The position numbers were made by a program, and so were the translations under genes. A stretch of DNA of 64,000 nucleotides, from NCBI GenBank assembly GCA_013115145.1, contig JAAPAO010000086.1:1-64000 (forward strand), in the 5' to 3' direction. Source of the DNA: Perkinsus chesapeaki (taxonomy: Eukaryota > Perkinsozoa > Perkinsida > Perkinsidae). Below the pieces are notes generated by a model. It ran no database searches, had not been told where the DNA came from, and worked only from the letters and a program-made list of their open reading frames with translations. Positions 25,454-38,100 of the stretch are shown here, piece by piece; position 1 is the stretch's first letter, and each line of letters opens with the position of its first letter.

Positions 25454-26468
25454 CTACTTCGCCACACATTCCGCAGGAAGACGAATGGATGCCCCATGGG
25501 TGAACATCACACCAAACTTGCTATATGCCACCTCGAACACTCGACGGATATCCTTGATCTCTCCAGGCGTGGGAATCTTCTTCTGTTTCCTTCTAAGATC
25601 AACCAGTGCCTGATTGCAAGCTCGTTCCCATCCCTTTTCTCAACCCTACCCTGATGGCCGTCTTGTATCCAGCTACAGCTCCAGCGAAGGCTGGCGGTAA
25701 TCGCTTGGCTGCATCCGAGATATAACAGGGGAAATCGGGGTGCAGGTGACACCGGCACGGGCACATCGAATAGGTTTTGCAGCTGACTGGACCGAGTTGA
25801 ATGACTTCAGCTGGGCGAGGGCAAATGCACTGTTCTACAAAGAGCATAGATTTAGAGGAGACCTTGTGATGGCTCCGCACCAAATATCCTAGCTTCAACT
25901 AGGTCCCATTCCTCTATCACTTCCAGCCACCACTGGACTTCTTCTTCCGGACAAAAGCTATGTATGCCATGAAGAGCGGTGACCCTTATCTGCAGTACAT
26001 TACGAAATGTTCTTAGCTGGCCATCGATGGCCACCACTCGACCTGACCAAAGATATCCAGCAACACCCGGGACGCTAGCTCTCACCGATGATCTCTGTAG
26101 TGTCATCAGGTAGCTGTCGCCAAGCCTCTGCTATAGACTCCCATATGATGCAGCTGAGAAGCTGCCCACTGCCATCATCCACAGACATCTCGACGAGTTT
26201 CGGCCCCCTACGGGCCCCGATGACCATCCCTACGAGCAGAGTGAGTGCCTAGGCCCAGCCTTGTATGTTAACCTCTAATGGTGACTCTCTCAGTAACTAC
26301 TCTTTGACCATCTTTTATATTGGCTATAGTAAGAGAAGGATTCCCTATTCCCTTAGCCCCACGTAGCATGCACGCAGGTGAATGCAGTATGCTGGCCAGA
26401 CACTTTAAAGGTAATGAGGCAACCCTTTCCATAACTATTGACTCAAGGTCTATTGGTCGAGGCGGCAT
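25454..26468 (-). CDS. STN1-like OB-fold protein
   Basis: Five exons join with matching phase. Exon 1 (MPPRPIDLES, 26468) ends at AGA|GTAGTT; exon 2 reads LTLLVGMVIGARRGP and VDDGSGQLLSCIIW; exon 3, after G|GTGAGA...CAG|GT, reads GRVVAIDGQLRTFRNVL and EEEVQWWLEVIEEW; exon 4, after a 28-nt intron, is Cys-rich; exon 5 (ALVDLRRKQKKIPTPGE) ends in ECVAK and TAG. The product has about 300 residues. The strands V-G-x-V-I-G, V-D-D-x-x-G-x-[LIV]-x-C-x-x-W and G-x-[IV]-R-T-[FY]-R, then E-x-x-W-W-x-E-V-I, follow the OB fold of STN1, the CST subunit that regulates DNA polymerase alpha-primase at telomeres. RPA2 is the alternative; the Cys-x-x-Trp strand favours STN1. The C-terminal part matches nothing I know. 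Confidence 0.65.
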
Positions 26469-26756
26469 GGTAGGTAATTAGTCAACTAATAAAGGCGGCA
26501 GAGAGGAGGTTACAGACAAAAGGATCAGTCGCTTCAAGCGTTTGACCTCACTTTATCGAATAACAAATCTTGAGCGGCTCGGGAATGAGGTTTGCCACTG
26601 CCGGGCTCCTTAGTGTAGGTTCCTTCATTGAATTTAGTTAATCCTGCGCTGATGGACCAAGGGCGAGCGCGCAAGATCTGTCGACGCCGCCCGGACACGG
26701 AAGTGTCGTCGCGTAATGCAGAGACAGGCTGGCTCTAACAGTTGCATTATTGCGTA

Positions 26757-29194
26757 ATGAGCATAAGATTCGTACTGAAGTTGAGCTATAAAGGAGAGTG
26801 TGTTAGAGTTAGACCAGAGCCGCAATTCTGCAACAGATATGGTCACATATTAGAGTAAGTAGGCCGCCGCCAGCATATCCCCTCGGATGGTCATCATTCT
26901 CAGTTATATCCGAGAGACCTGGCCAGAGTTATCTTCAACAGGCACAGAGAGGTCGTTTGGGGTATATTACTATGATGAGGCCGGTGACCAGTGTACCCTA
27001 AATGAAAGGACCTTTCCGGACTGCCTAATGCTGCTGCAAGAGCGCAACGCTTATAAGGACTCCGAGGAGCTTCCAGTGCTCAAACTAACTATCAAACCGC
27101 TACCGGAAGTCGAGACATCTCCGAGGCCTGTACCGGTTATGGTTGAGGCATCGAGGAGACTAGAAGAGAAGATCCAGACTAAGACTCACCTGGGATGCCC
27201 AAAGCGAACATCAGGGAAGCTCGCTGTTCACCGTGGATTCATATGTGATGGATGTGAGATGGACCCTCTTGTTGGGGACAGGTAGGCTGGGTGACAGTTG
27301 GAGTGATATAAGGGCGGTAATAGATACAAATGCAACTACTGTGACGACTTTGACTACTGTTCAAAGTGCTACGAGAGGAGGCTCATCCTTGGCCACAACC
27401 CTTTTCACGCCTTCACCTGTTATAAGATGCCCCGCCCTCCCACCAAGGCTCTTAAGTTACTATCAACCAGCTCAGATAAGGATACTATGACTTTGCCTAG
27501 CAAGCTCGAAGAGAAGTCTGTTGGTGATGCCCCAGTGGCCCCCAAAACCAAGTCTGTTGGTACCCTCCCCGAGCCCAGCCTTACCCGTGATGAAAGTGTA
27601 CAGTGGGAAAGCGAAAGGCATTGCACGGTTGCTGGGCCATGGGGCAGCTTGGATATATTCTCTGATGAACCTATTCAAGGTAGTTCACAGAACCTGGCCG
27701 CTCGAGTGGCCAAGGCTTGCACTGCGGCCTCTGAGGCCATGGGACGGCCGGCAAGGGAGGACTTGGAGACTGCTGACAGCTTTGCTGTGGCAGCTGGGAT
27801 ACATTTGGGGATTCAATGTGATCTATGTGGCGAACTGCCTATAGTCGGTCCAAGGTAATAGAGGGATCTAACTGGAATGCCTTCTCTAACGTTGATATCT
27901 GCAACTTCTTTAAAGGCTTTCGAGTGTCTTTAGATGAACACTCGGATGCGGCAGTCATTAGTCTACGCATGTTGGGAGGCTATCCGTAGGAATAACGATT
28001 CAACTCTAACTATTTGGGAGGGGAGGCTTGCAACAACTCAAAATCCTCATCTGTGGATGTCCGTACTGTCAAGCACTATGGAGCGTCAGTAGAGCTACAC
28101 AGAAAACTCCTAGAAACTTACTATCAGCATGTGGTCTTGTATGTAGGACTATTAAGGCCGGGAGGGGTAGCGTCATCGTCAGGTTCAAATGTAGGAAGTG
28201 CAAAGACTACGATTTATGCCAGAAGTGCTTTGACCTAGAAAACCCATCCAAGGCCATCCACGATCACCCTAAGTCCTCGTTCCGCACCCTCACACCACTC
28301 GATACGATACTACTACGTAAGGATCCTCATCGATGGGAGGCACCAGAGGCGGTCAAGGAAGCTCCAGTGGTGGACACTGAGGCTTGTGGTGGGCCTATGT
28401 TCGGGTCTCTGGCGTTGGTCAGCCCCGAGCCCGAGCCGGCTGCGTAAGTCGTTTGGCGATGGATGTTGTTCAGGCTTAGAGGCTCGTGGGGCAATATAAA
28501 GGGTTCCCATAAGCAACACGCTTCTTGTCCTCTTGTATTGGAGATGTTCTTATTAAAATTCAATTTTTGACAACGCTAGGAATATTTTCGGCCCTCCAAG
28601 GAATGCATGCAGTTCTGTGAGGCTGGATGAGCCTTTGCTCAGTCTGACCGAGGCAACAAGCACCATCGCATCCCCCCTGATGGAGCCTGAGAATGGCGGT
28701 GAGATAGAGATGGAAGATCCTCCAGCTGGAAGCACACATGATGATGACAGTAGTAGGAGCGCAATAGGGATGCGGTGAAGATCTCTCTCTGGTAGGCAGC
28801 GGCGGCGGCACAGAGTCAGATTCAATCCCGGAGAGCTGGATGGACTTGGGGGAATTGGAGGACAGTGACATTGAGGATGTCATGATCATTGGCACGCCGA
28901 GGTCCGATGATTTCCAGGTCGGCGGAGAGGTATGGTGCAGTTAATCCGACTCCTTCTGTAGGTCATTACGTCGATTGAAGAGGCAGTAGAGCAGGTAATC
29001 GATAGCAATAGCGTATAGTGGACACGAGTCGGTGTCAGGCACCAGATAGTCTGGTGACGGCAGAGGGACTCGCTGAGGCTCTTGTTCATCATGGAATTAT
29101 CGAAGATAGGAACAGGGCTGCGGCACTGCTTAGCCAAGTAGGACCTTCCGCCAAGTGTAGAGATAGTGTACTGGTTTTAGGTGTCGTCAAATGA
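26757..29194 (+). CDS. PB1-ZZ-ZZ protein, candidate p62/NBR1-like autophagy receptor
   Basis: Exon 1 (26757-26854) encodes MSIRFVLKLSYKGECVRV, the first strands of a PB1 domain with a basic Lys; exon 2 (from 26904) completes it (YIRETWPELSS to LKLTIKPL) and begins ZZ1, CDGCEMDPLVGDR. A 42-nt intron (27282-27323) splits ZZ1 before YKCNYCDDFDYCSKC. ZZ2 is CDLCGELPIVGPR, then FKCRKCKDYDLCQKC after a longer intron. Both fingers keep all Cys and His ligands. The TAA at 28446 lies within a GTAAGT donor; in-phase exons continue to an acidic tail with PESWMDLGELEDSD (28837-28848 encodes WMDL, a classical W-x-x-L ATG8-interaction motif) and an end that includes EALVHHGIIEDRNRAAALL, weakly UBA-like, with stop at 29194. 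PB1, ZZ, LIR and UBA is the order of p62/SQSTM1, a receptor that links ubiquitinated cargo to autophagosomes. It shares a 288-bp divergent upstream region with the STN1-like gene. Confidence 0.65.
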
Positions 29195-32100
29195 AGAGCT
29201 TCGTAGCATGCTCTGTTCATTCCTCGGTACTGACTAAGGCCTGCATTCTAGTTAGCAGCTCGCTCATCGGCTTGTGAGACGGGAGCTGCAATTCTGAAGT
29301 AGTTTGTTATTATATGATTTACCCATTTCCTTTTATCCGCAATATCTTGTCAATACTCATTACCATGCATTTTCATAGTGTAAATGTCAGTAGTCACCAC
29401 GGTGGCCCCAGAAGATGTCTACGGGCCAGGAGGAGGAGGGCTCGCGGCTTAGCATCAATACGACTAGTAACCTACTCTAGCGTTGTGTTGACCAAAGGCG
29501 GTTGTGTCGTCTTGTGCTACACTAGTACCGGTAGGATTGTCAGAAGCAACACTAGTACTGCTAGTGTTGTTTCTTCTAATCCATCCTCCTGGGTCCAGCT
29601 GCTAAGACCTAGGATGGAGAGTGATATCTCTTATGTCTTGTAGTGTTAACTTATCAATAATAAAGGATGCCTAGGAAAGTACATTGTGCTGCTGTTTTGT
29701 TGGTAAACCTAGAATACTGTGTGGGCATTCTTGTCGCCACAGCTAGTGTCGACGCCGTAGTCTATTTGGATATATTTCGTATACTTACATGTCAGACATT
29801 AATAAATAGTAAATACTCTTTATTTTTATATACATCTCCTGTGGGCAATACCTTTGGCTTTTCTTACTAAGACTTTGCTATTGTTCTCCCAAATGGCCGT
29901 AGAGGACTTCTTCATCCTTAAGTTAGCCTTTGGCAAGGAGTCACTGCAGTGCCGGTGCCGATATGATACCATCTCCGACGTAAAACAGCTTCACAGGTCA
30001 ACCTCTCTCCTTTGCTGGGCCTTGCATATTTTACCCTTCAGGTTGATCAAAGAGGCGTGGCCGAATCTGAAGTCTACCCCCTACCGAGCGACGCTCCGTG
30101 GTGGTCAGGATCTGATCGACTGGCCTTCTAGTCACACCGCTGCGGCTCTAATAAAAGAAGGTCTGGCTGACTCGGTTTATGCTATGCCTCGACTGAAGCT
30201 CCGCGTCACGGCGTCACATAATACCTCGGGTAAAGTGGACAAGTCTAAGAAGCCATGGCCCATGGATGGCCACAAGCCAGCGGGCGTGCATCTTGCTTCT
30301 TGCTACCATTGCGACATGTTCCCAGTAGTTGGCCGTTGGTGAGTGCTGCCGTTGTTGGTTTCTCCTGCCGGTACTTCCCTTGTCAGTTTCGCATGCAGCA
30401 CCTGTCCCTCGATTGTGTTATGCTCCTGGTGCTTTGACGAGCATGATAAATCCCACACCATTACGCCCTTGGCTATGGCGTTCAATGGTCTTTGGGAGGG
30501 CAGCTTTATGGAAGATAACGCTAGAGATATGACGGATATTCTAAGAAATAGGCATAGGCCCTGGTCTGGGGATACTGTGAAGTAAGAAACATTCCACCCT
30601 ACTCATCGGCTTTGGACCTGCCGCCGGTTGAATTCACCACTCTTCACTAGAATTTTGGACACCATATATTCACCAGATGCTACCCGTCTAGTGTAACACA
30701 TCACCTGCAGCATCGGTCCAGCGCTATTTTACGACCTATGACACTTCAAAACTTGTATTTCATCATGGCTCGGGTGTTCCTTCGAGTCATAGTAAAGCGC
30801 TTCCCACAATGGGTTCCTAATAGGAACTTCCTATTACACCACCGGCCTTCCTCATCCGACATGTGAGTCTCTCGCCAAACGGCTTTATTGTTGCTTTTCT
30901 TATCAGCTTCAATGCGATCCAAGTTGGCGAGAATCCCCTACCCTCCATGGTCGCCGAGATCTTCTCCCGATCCGAGCCGCACCATGAAGAATTGACCAGA
31001 TTCTTCTGTGATGACGGCAAGTCTCTGCTATGCTATCGTCACTACTGCCATGCTTGCGGATGCTCAGCCTCGGTCATGCGCCAGTAAGCTGCCTCCTCTG
31101 GGCTTTTGGCAAGGTTGGCGTGTCAGGTTCCAGTGTGATGGTCGTGGGGACATCAATCTGTGCGACGCCTGTTACATTTTGTGGCGAGACGAGATTTCCA
31201 AGATATCATTCAAGTGCTCTAGGTTGTTCTTGCCTGGGTCATGGAACCCTCTGGGAGTCGGCCCATGGGAGCTGGTCCACTATGGTGTAGCTTGCGAGGA
31301 GTGTGGCATGTTCCCCATAAGAGGAAGAAGGTGAGAAAGGGGAAAACTCAAATAGGAGATTTAGTCGCCTTCTAACATTTTTCCGTTAGTGCGTATTCCT
31401 CAGAAAAACTAGCCCAGGCGTTGTAAGATTTGCGCGGGGATTCTCGCCTCCACTGGCGATTTGAAGAACTTTGTGTATTGGAGGCGGCGGTGTGACTCGT
31501 GATGCGCGCTTCACCAGTAGCATCTGTGTAAGGCAGGATGTCCACAATTCTGTCCCTTAATCAATCGAAACAAAGGATTCTGTAGGTCTTAGGGAGTTGC
31601 TCTACTTCTGTATGATTTTTCCGGCAAGTAGTTCCCACATCTGTGTTATCCAAAGCTGGGGATTATTCCGTGGTCGAATAAAAGCTGTATGTGACCTGTC
31701 TGCGGTGTGTAGGTACCATTGCAACTTCTGCACAGAGCATGATTTGTGTGAGAGCTGTTACAAGGAGACAGCTAATAGGAATCATCGGGAGACACATCTC
31801 TTCACTTTGGTGGTAAAACCGATTAAAGCATGGACGGTGCAGACGAGGAAGCCCAAAGGCATTTTGCTCAGCACTCTCAGATGTGAGAGGTGTGGCCAGG
31901 GGCCATCTGGTGGGGCGAGGTGAGTCGGAATGAACTGGATGTGATGTGATGCTTGTCATCAGATACACTATGGTGGCCTTGCCCGGGTCACGTTACTGTG
32001 GTCCGTGCTATAAAGAGGCTCTGCGGTTCGAAGCCCTCTGTATTCGAGGACCCTATAATAGAGGGTACGAGGCAGTTAATGAAGGTGCATTTAAAATACG

Positions 32101-35100
32101 ACAAGGAAAGCTCAAGGCTCTCGAAGGTGGGGCGGCTCTCATAGCCTTGGTAGATTCTTCGTGGCTTAGATTCCCTGGCAAGCACGTGGCTGATGGAGTC
32201 GATGGATCGCCAGTTGAAGGGCCAAGACCCCTTCCCGCTGCCATCGGAACATTCCCCAAACTCGGTATGACGTTTGAACGTTAGGAGTCCCTTCATTTCA
32301 TGCTGTTTTAGGTTGTCTGGGCGGACGAGCCACCGAAAGCTCTGAAGCCGCATCACCGCACACTCCTCTATCCCCCGTCGCAGTAGCCTCTTGGCTTGCA
32401 CGTATTCATTCCATTTCAATTGACTCTGTCGTCCACTCGTTGTCTTTGATGTCTTTTGCTCTTTAAGACGTTTACTTGTCTCTTAAGTGTTGTATTGTTA
32501 CACGGCCAGCTGGGCTTCCTAAGGTTTGGCCTCTCCTACCAGCTTCATCGATACCCAGCAGTCACCCTCAGATGGCAGAGGTGCCCAGCGTTGAACTTGT
32601 CGCGCGCCCGGAAATCGGTTGTGGTCAAAGAACCTTGAAGAGGCGTGCAAACGAATGTAAGTGTGAGGATAATAGGTAAGCCTGCCAACGGTGATGATGA
32701 TATAAAATCCTAGTTGATGGTTTCAGTTAATGCTGGACCTGTATTTGCTGAAGCTGAGCTACCAGGGAGAGTCCTTCCGCGTGAAGTTGAGAGTGGAGAA
32801 GTTCCGGACACTAGGGGACTTGGAGAAGTAGGGCGACACTTGTGAAGTGTGCTCTTAAGGCGTTTTTAGGATCGTGTACGCGGCTTGGCCATATCTTGAC
32901 AAGTCCAAGTACAAGATAGTCCTCCCGGACGGCGGCACCATAGATGATGCCTCTGCTAAGATGCGTGTAGCGACTAAGCTATCGGGAGATGCCAAAGATC
33001 CATCTGGTCACCTACCCGAGCTCAAACTCAAAGTGGTTCCATTGAAGGAGGTAGCCCCGATGGTACATCAACCAAAGAAGTTGGGAGAGCTTCGTGCCAT
33101 CGATGGCCATGACTTGGCGGTCACCTACTGGGAGTCATGTGACGGCTGCCAAATGTTCCCGCTTGTGGGGAAGTGGTAAGACCAGAGCGAATTGCTGATG
33201 AGTGAAGAAATGCCGCTCAGGTATATTTGCTACACGTGTGGGCAGGAAGATCTGTGCTTCGCTTGTCGTCAAGGCCACTCAAAGAGCCATAAGGTCATTC
33301 AGTACAGTCCGTCATCGAATGGTATGTGGGATAATGACAACGTTGTTGAGAACGAGCACAAAAGGGTGTTCAAGCTGAAGGTATTGGGGGCCCCCTGCCC
33401 AAAGCCTAAAGAGTAAGGTCTATATTCTACCAAGTGCCAGTGTGCTCGTCAGCTTTGAAGAGATACAGAAGAGACAGGCATCATTACCTCCTATGGTGAC
33501 TCGGACCTTCGCTTTAGACGAGATACCGGACGGCATCCCTGATGTTGCCTGCTACCGTGATGGAGGCAAAGCCATTTACTTTGAGATGTTCTGCCACGGA
33601 TGCGGCACCGGAGCTCAGGTCGCCAAGAGGTAGGAGAAGAATCGCTATCTTTAATGAGGAAAAATATGTTCAGGTTCAAGATGGACGGGCGTGATGATAT
33701 TAACCTTTGTGAAACCTGCTATCTCCTCTATAAGGACAGTGTCCTCTCGTCAGCATACAAGTGTTGTAGGGTGTGGCAGCCTGGTAGGGTGGGACGAGGT
33801 GACGATGGTAAGCCCTTTCTGGCTACCCATTATTCCACTACCTGCTCTGAATGTGAAGAGTCCCCTATTGTAGGACGCAGGTAACCTGGTTACGGCTTCA
33901 CCTCTCCGCCATTGGTGCCTTCATAGGTACACCTGCCTTGTCTGTAGTAATTTCGACCTGTGCTCGGAGTGCTATCGAAGTAGAGCCCAAACCTCTCACA
34001 GGCAGGCTCATGCATTTGGTCTTGTGGCTAAGCCGGTGCCTTTGTGGTCATTGAAGATTGCTAAACCTCGCGGTGTACGTGTTGAGGAATTTAAGTGCAG
34101 TCGATGTGGAAGTCACCCTGACGGCGGAGCGAAGTGAGTTTTGTTTCCGCGTTTTGCGCGCTCTCACATCATCTCAGATATCGGATGAAATTTGGTCCGC
34201 CCGACAGTCGGGATGCCCTCTATTGTGAGCCGTGCTATAAGAAGATGCTTCAGAGGGAGGCTTTGGAGCTCCGAGCTCCTATGGATGCCAGAAGGAGGAG
34301 CATTACACCCTGGAGTCATTCGGCTAGGGCTAGAAGCCGCACCCTGATTTTAGGATTGAAAGGTAGCTCTATTCGTTTAAGAGAGCTATCGCTTAGTGGT
34401 AGGGTCCCTAGCTTTCCGCCTTAACGCCCGACCACGCATGATTGAACTGATAAGGCAGATAGCCCGGGAGACGGGACAGCTGCTCGATATTGACAGCGAT
34501 GATTCGGACTCGGTAAGGTCTTTTGAGGGGAATCAAAGTACAAGTCTTTTACAGTTGGAGTGGGCAGTTGAACCTCCAAAGGAGCTCAAGTCTGATGACA
34601 TTATCGACCAAGGCCCTAATAGGTGATGACCAAGAGTGCTTCAATCCAGGCTCCATATTGTTTCGTATCACTTTCATTGATTACCTTAAACCTGGCATTT
34701 CTTACTTTCACAGTCGAGCCACGATTTTCTTGTACACTTTAGCTTATTGCGTTTGTGTTAGAGCAGGCTATTGCATCTAGAGTATTATGCAGGCCCATGG
34801 GGATGCACTTCTCGAGAGCCAGAAAGCTTCACTAGGGCTCAGATGGAAGAGAAGGAAGCTTTGGGGAAAATATGTTCTTAACTGAAATAAGATACGTCAA
34901 GTTGGTTTCATGCTCCTCGATTACACCCTGGTTCCATGGCTCTCCTTAGCACTGCCAACACACAGACCATCTTTGTGTGTTCATCGCTAGTCGGAGGAGA
35001 CAGTCGGACCGTTGCACCCTTAAAGTTTGTCTGGCTATTTCGCTGCTACAGTCTGTACCTTGTCAGTATTTGGTCCTTGCTCTTGCCCTCCATGTACGCC

Positions 35101-38100
35101 GACTTGTTCTTCATACTTAAGTTGAGGTATGCTGGAGAGTCACTACGGAGTCGATGCCCCTTTAGTAGCATCACTACTATTGCCGATATCTACAGGTAGC
35201 TATTTCATACCGACAATTCCGTACAGTTTTGACTATTAGTCTTATCGAAGAGGCTTGGCCAGCGCTGAAGACTGCCAAGTACACAGTACGGGTGCATGAG
35301 GGCAGGGACCTTGCCACCTACGACAAGAACGCCGCCACTTCCGCGTTGGTGAACAGCGACTGTGGTGTGATGGTGGCTGGCTCACCGAGGGAAGTGCGCA
35401 TGGACATTCAAGGTGGCCCTGATGTCACACCAATCAAGAACCGATCTTCGAGCCCTCCGAAGCCTATGGACGGTCATGAGGTCGCCGTGCTTCATCTGAA
35501 CACATGTCATCACTGTGGTATGGGCCCCATTATCGGGAGATGGTATGAAATAGGGTTTGGACCGCCGCTGCACAAAATCTGTCTCCTTTTGTCAGTTACA
35601 AATGTTCCACTTGCTCCGACTTTACCTTCTGTTCCCGTTGTTATGGCCGCCACGATCCAAGCCACACTCTCACTGTGGTCAGTACAGCTCTCGACGGCAT
35701 GTGGGACAGTCGTGAGGTTGTCGCTGTGTGCAAGGACTTCCTCAATCTGGTTCGCAATATGGGGGAGCCATGGCCTGGCGATCTCGTTAAGTAAGTCCCC
35801 CTTTCTCGTCCGTCCTGATGCCTACCTCAGGATCAAGGACCTCCAGCTGCCCGATCAAAACGTGCCCCTTATGATAGGGGAGACGTTCCCGAAGGCTGAC
35901 CCTCCTTCCAGAGAGGTGCAGCCTGGCCTGTGTAAAGATGGCTGCTCCTTTATAAGCTACAGGATATTCTGTCATTGCTGCAGCAGTGCTGTCAGTAGAG
36001 CCAGACAGTACTACCCACCACGGTCTGCTCCCTATGCCATCCTGTCCCCTAGGTTGCGTTGTGACGGTCGAGCTGACATCAACCTCTGTGATTCCTGTTA
36101 TCTCACTCATCGCACCGTGGCATTGAAACTTGCTAACAAATGCTCGAGGATCGTCACACCATCGCTTTGGAATGATGGCAATGACGAGGCGGTTGAACTG
36201 GTGCACTATGGCTCTACCTGTGATGAGTGTGGGGTGTCCCCTATTGTGGGCCGGAGGTGAGGCTACTGCGTACATGATGAAAAGGAGACAGTTTTTGTGT
36301 CGTGGTATCGGTAGGTACAAGTGCAACTACTGTGCCGAGTACGAGCTATGCAATAGATGCTTCAAAGAGCCCGCCAACAAACAACATCGATTGGAGCATC
36401 TCTTCACTCTCATAGTCAGACCGGCCAAGCTTTGGACGGTGCACACGAAGGACCAGACTGGAACCCTCTTCAGTGAGATGCCCTGTGAGATGTGCGGCAT
36501 CCATCCTCCGGGCGGGGCCAGGTAAAGTCATTGTCGTTTGGCCGTCGCCATCAGTGCCTTTCTGTGTAGGTATACCATTAAGTGCGATTGCAAGGCCCAG
36601 ATGTGCTATGATTGCTATAAGGATGATTTACAAGGGCAAGCGGTCCTGTTGCGTGGGGAATTCTTCGACTACCCGAACCCGGTGAGCATGCAGGCCAGCA
36701 TGGACCGAGAAAGGCAGCGACTCATTTTAAAAAGTAACGTAGGAAATTAGGGCACTTTCGTCAGTGGCTTTTTAGACTCCTTTGCCTCCAACTTGCCTAT
36801 TGGTCTGATGATGGACTCGACTAAGGGGAAGAGTAATAAAGAAGGGGCTCCCAAAGGAAGGGTAGTGAGCGTCTGCGTGCTACGGTAGTAGGGATTTACG
36901 GTACAGGTCATTTGGGCTGATGAGATGCCCCGTGAAGTTAAACCTCACCATAGGATTGTTCGGGCAAGCTGTGGGTGTGGTGGCCATCACTAGGATCATT
37001 CATTAATAGCCGTAATGCAGTGTTATGGCCGAATAGGCCATGGTACGTACTAGCTCCTCGCTTCTTCTTCTTATTGAGTAGCTTGAAGCGTTAACGATTT
37101 TGCACTGGAGATGAGTAGTAGCATATTGCACTTACACAATGATTTCAGTTCTCCTAATGTTTCAATTAGCCTCTCTTTTGTTGGGTTACTAATACTTGGT
37201 CGATCGACGCTGGTGGGAGTGACCGCGCGCCACGCTATTCCTTCAGTGCCCCCTTGCTTATACCGTACTTGCCCTTATCACCATTCATCCTCGTCGCTCA
37301 ATAAAGCAGGCAAGCAGCGTGAGAATGGAGTGGGCCTATGGCCTCCTGGCCTCCATCACTGCCTTTACTCTAACCTTCCTAGTCTATAATGTCTACTTCG
37401 TCATGGACCATAGACAGCAGGTCTTAGGTAGTGGGGTGTGGTGGGCATACTAGTGGGACTTTGGACGCAATTAGATTGTCACTTCTCCCGTAGTGTTGTA
37501 GAACTATACGTACGACCACTGAGGCCAGGGTCAGGGTTTTCGAATGGTATGAGGTTGGTGTCGAAACTCGTTGGCAGAGTCACACTGGAGTGGGTACAAC
37601 CAGTTGCTCACAGTATGGCATTATAGTAGATATGGTACGGCTAACCAATCACTATATAGTTGAAGAATAGATCTCAAAGAGCTCGCAACTGGTGCTTCTC
37701 TCAAGGGTATGACTGTATTATTATCGCTCAGCAGTGCAATGGGTGACTTGACAGCGGGAAATATGCCTACCGTGGTAGGAAGCTCTCCAAAGCGGCGACC
37801 TTAGCCTCATTTTTCCTCTTATTGACACCTTCTGAGAGCCGCTTAGCCCGCGTCTATCTAGCCTCCAATTCAGGCGGTACTGCAGGGGTGTGGGGGCTTC
37901 GGGAGTGGATGCTGGCAATGGCGTTTGATGTACCATGGCTGCTATGTTTAATCTGTTACCTTCGGTAAGCCAGCCCAGCTGCTCTCAACTTGGTAGTGCC
38001 AAGGCTTCTCTCTGTAGTGTATTGATGACTAAGCCTGGTAAGGTGCCCAGAAGGTGGACGGAATACGTCACTAAGAACTCTATACGGGTCAGCGTCACCG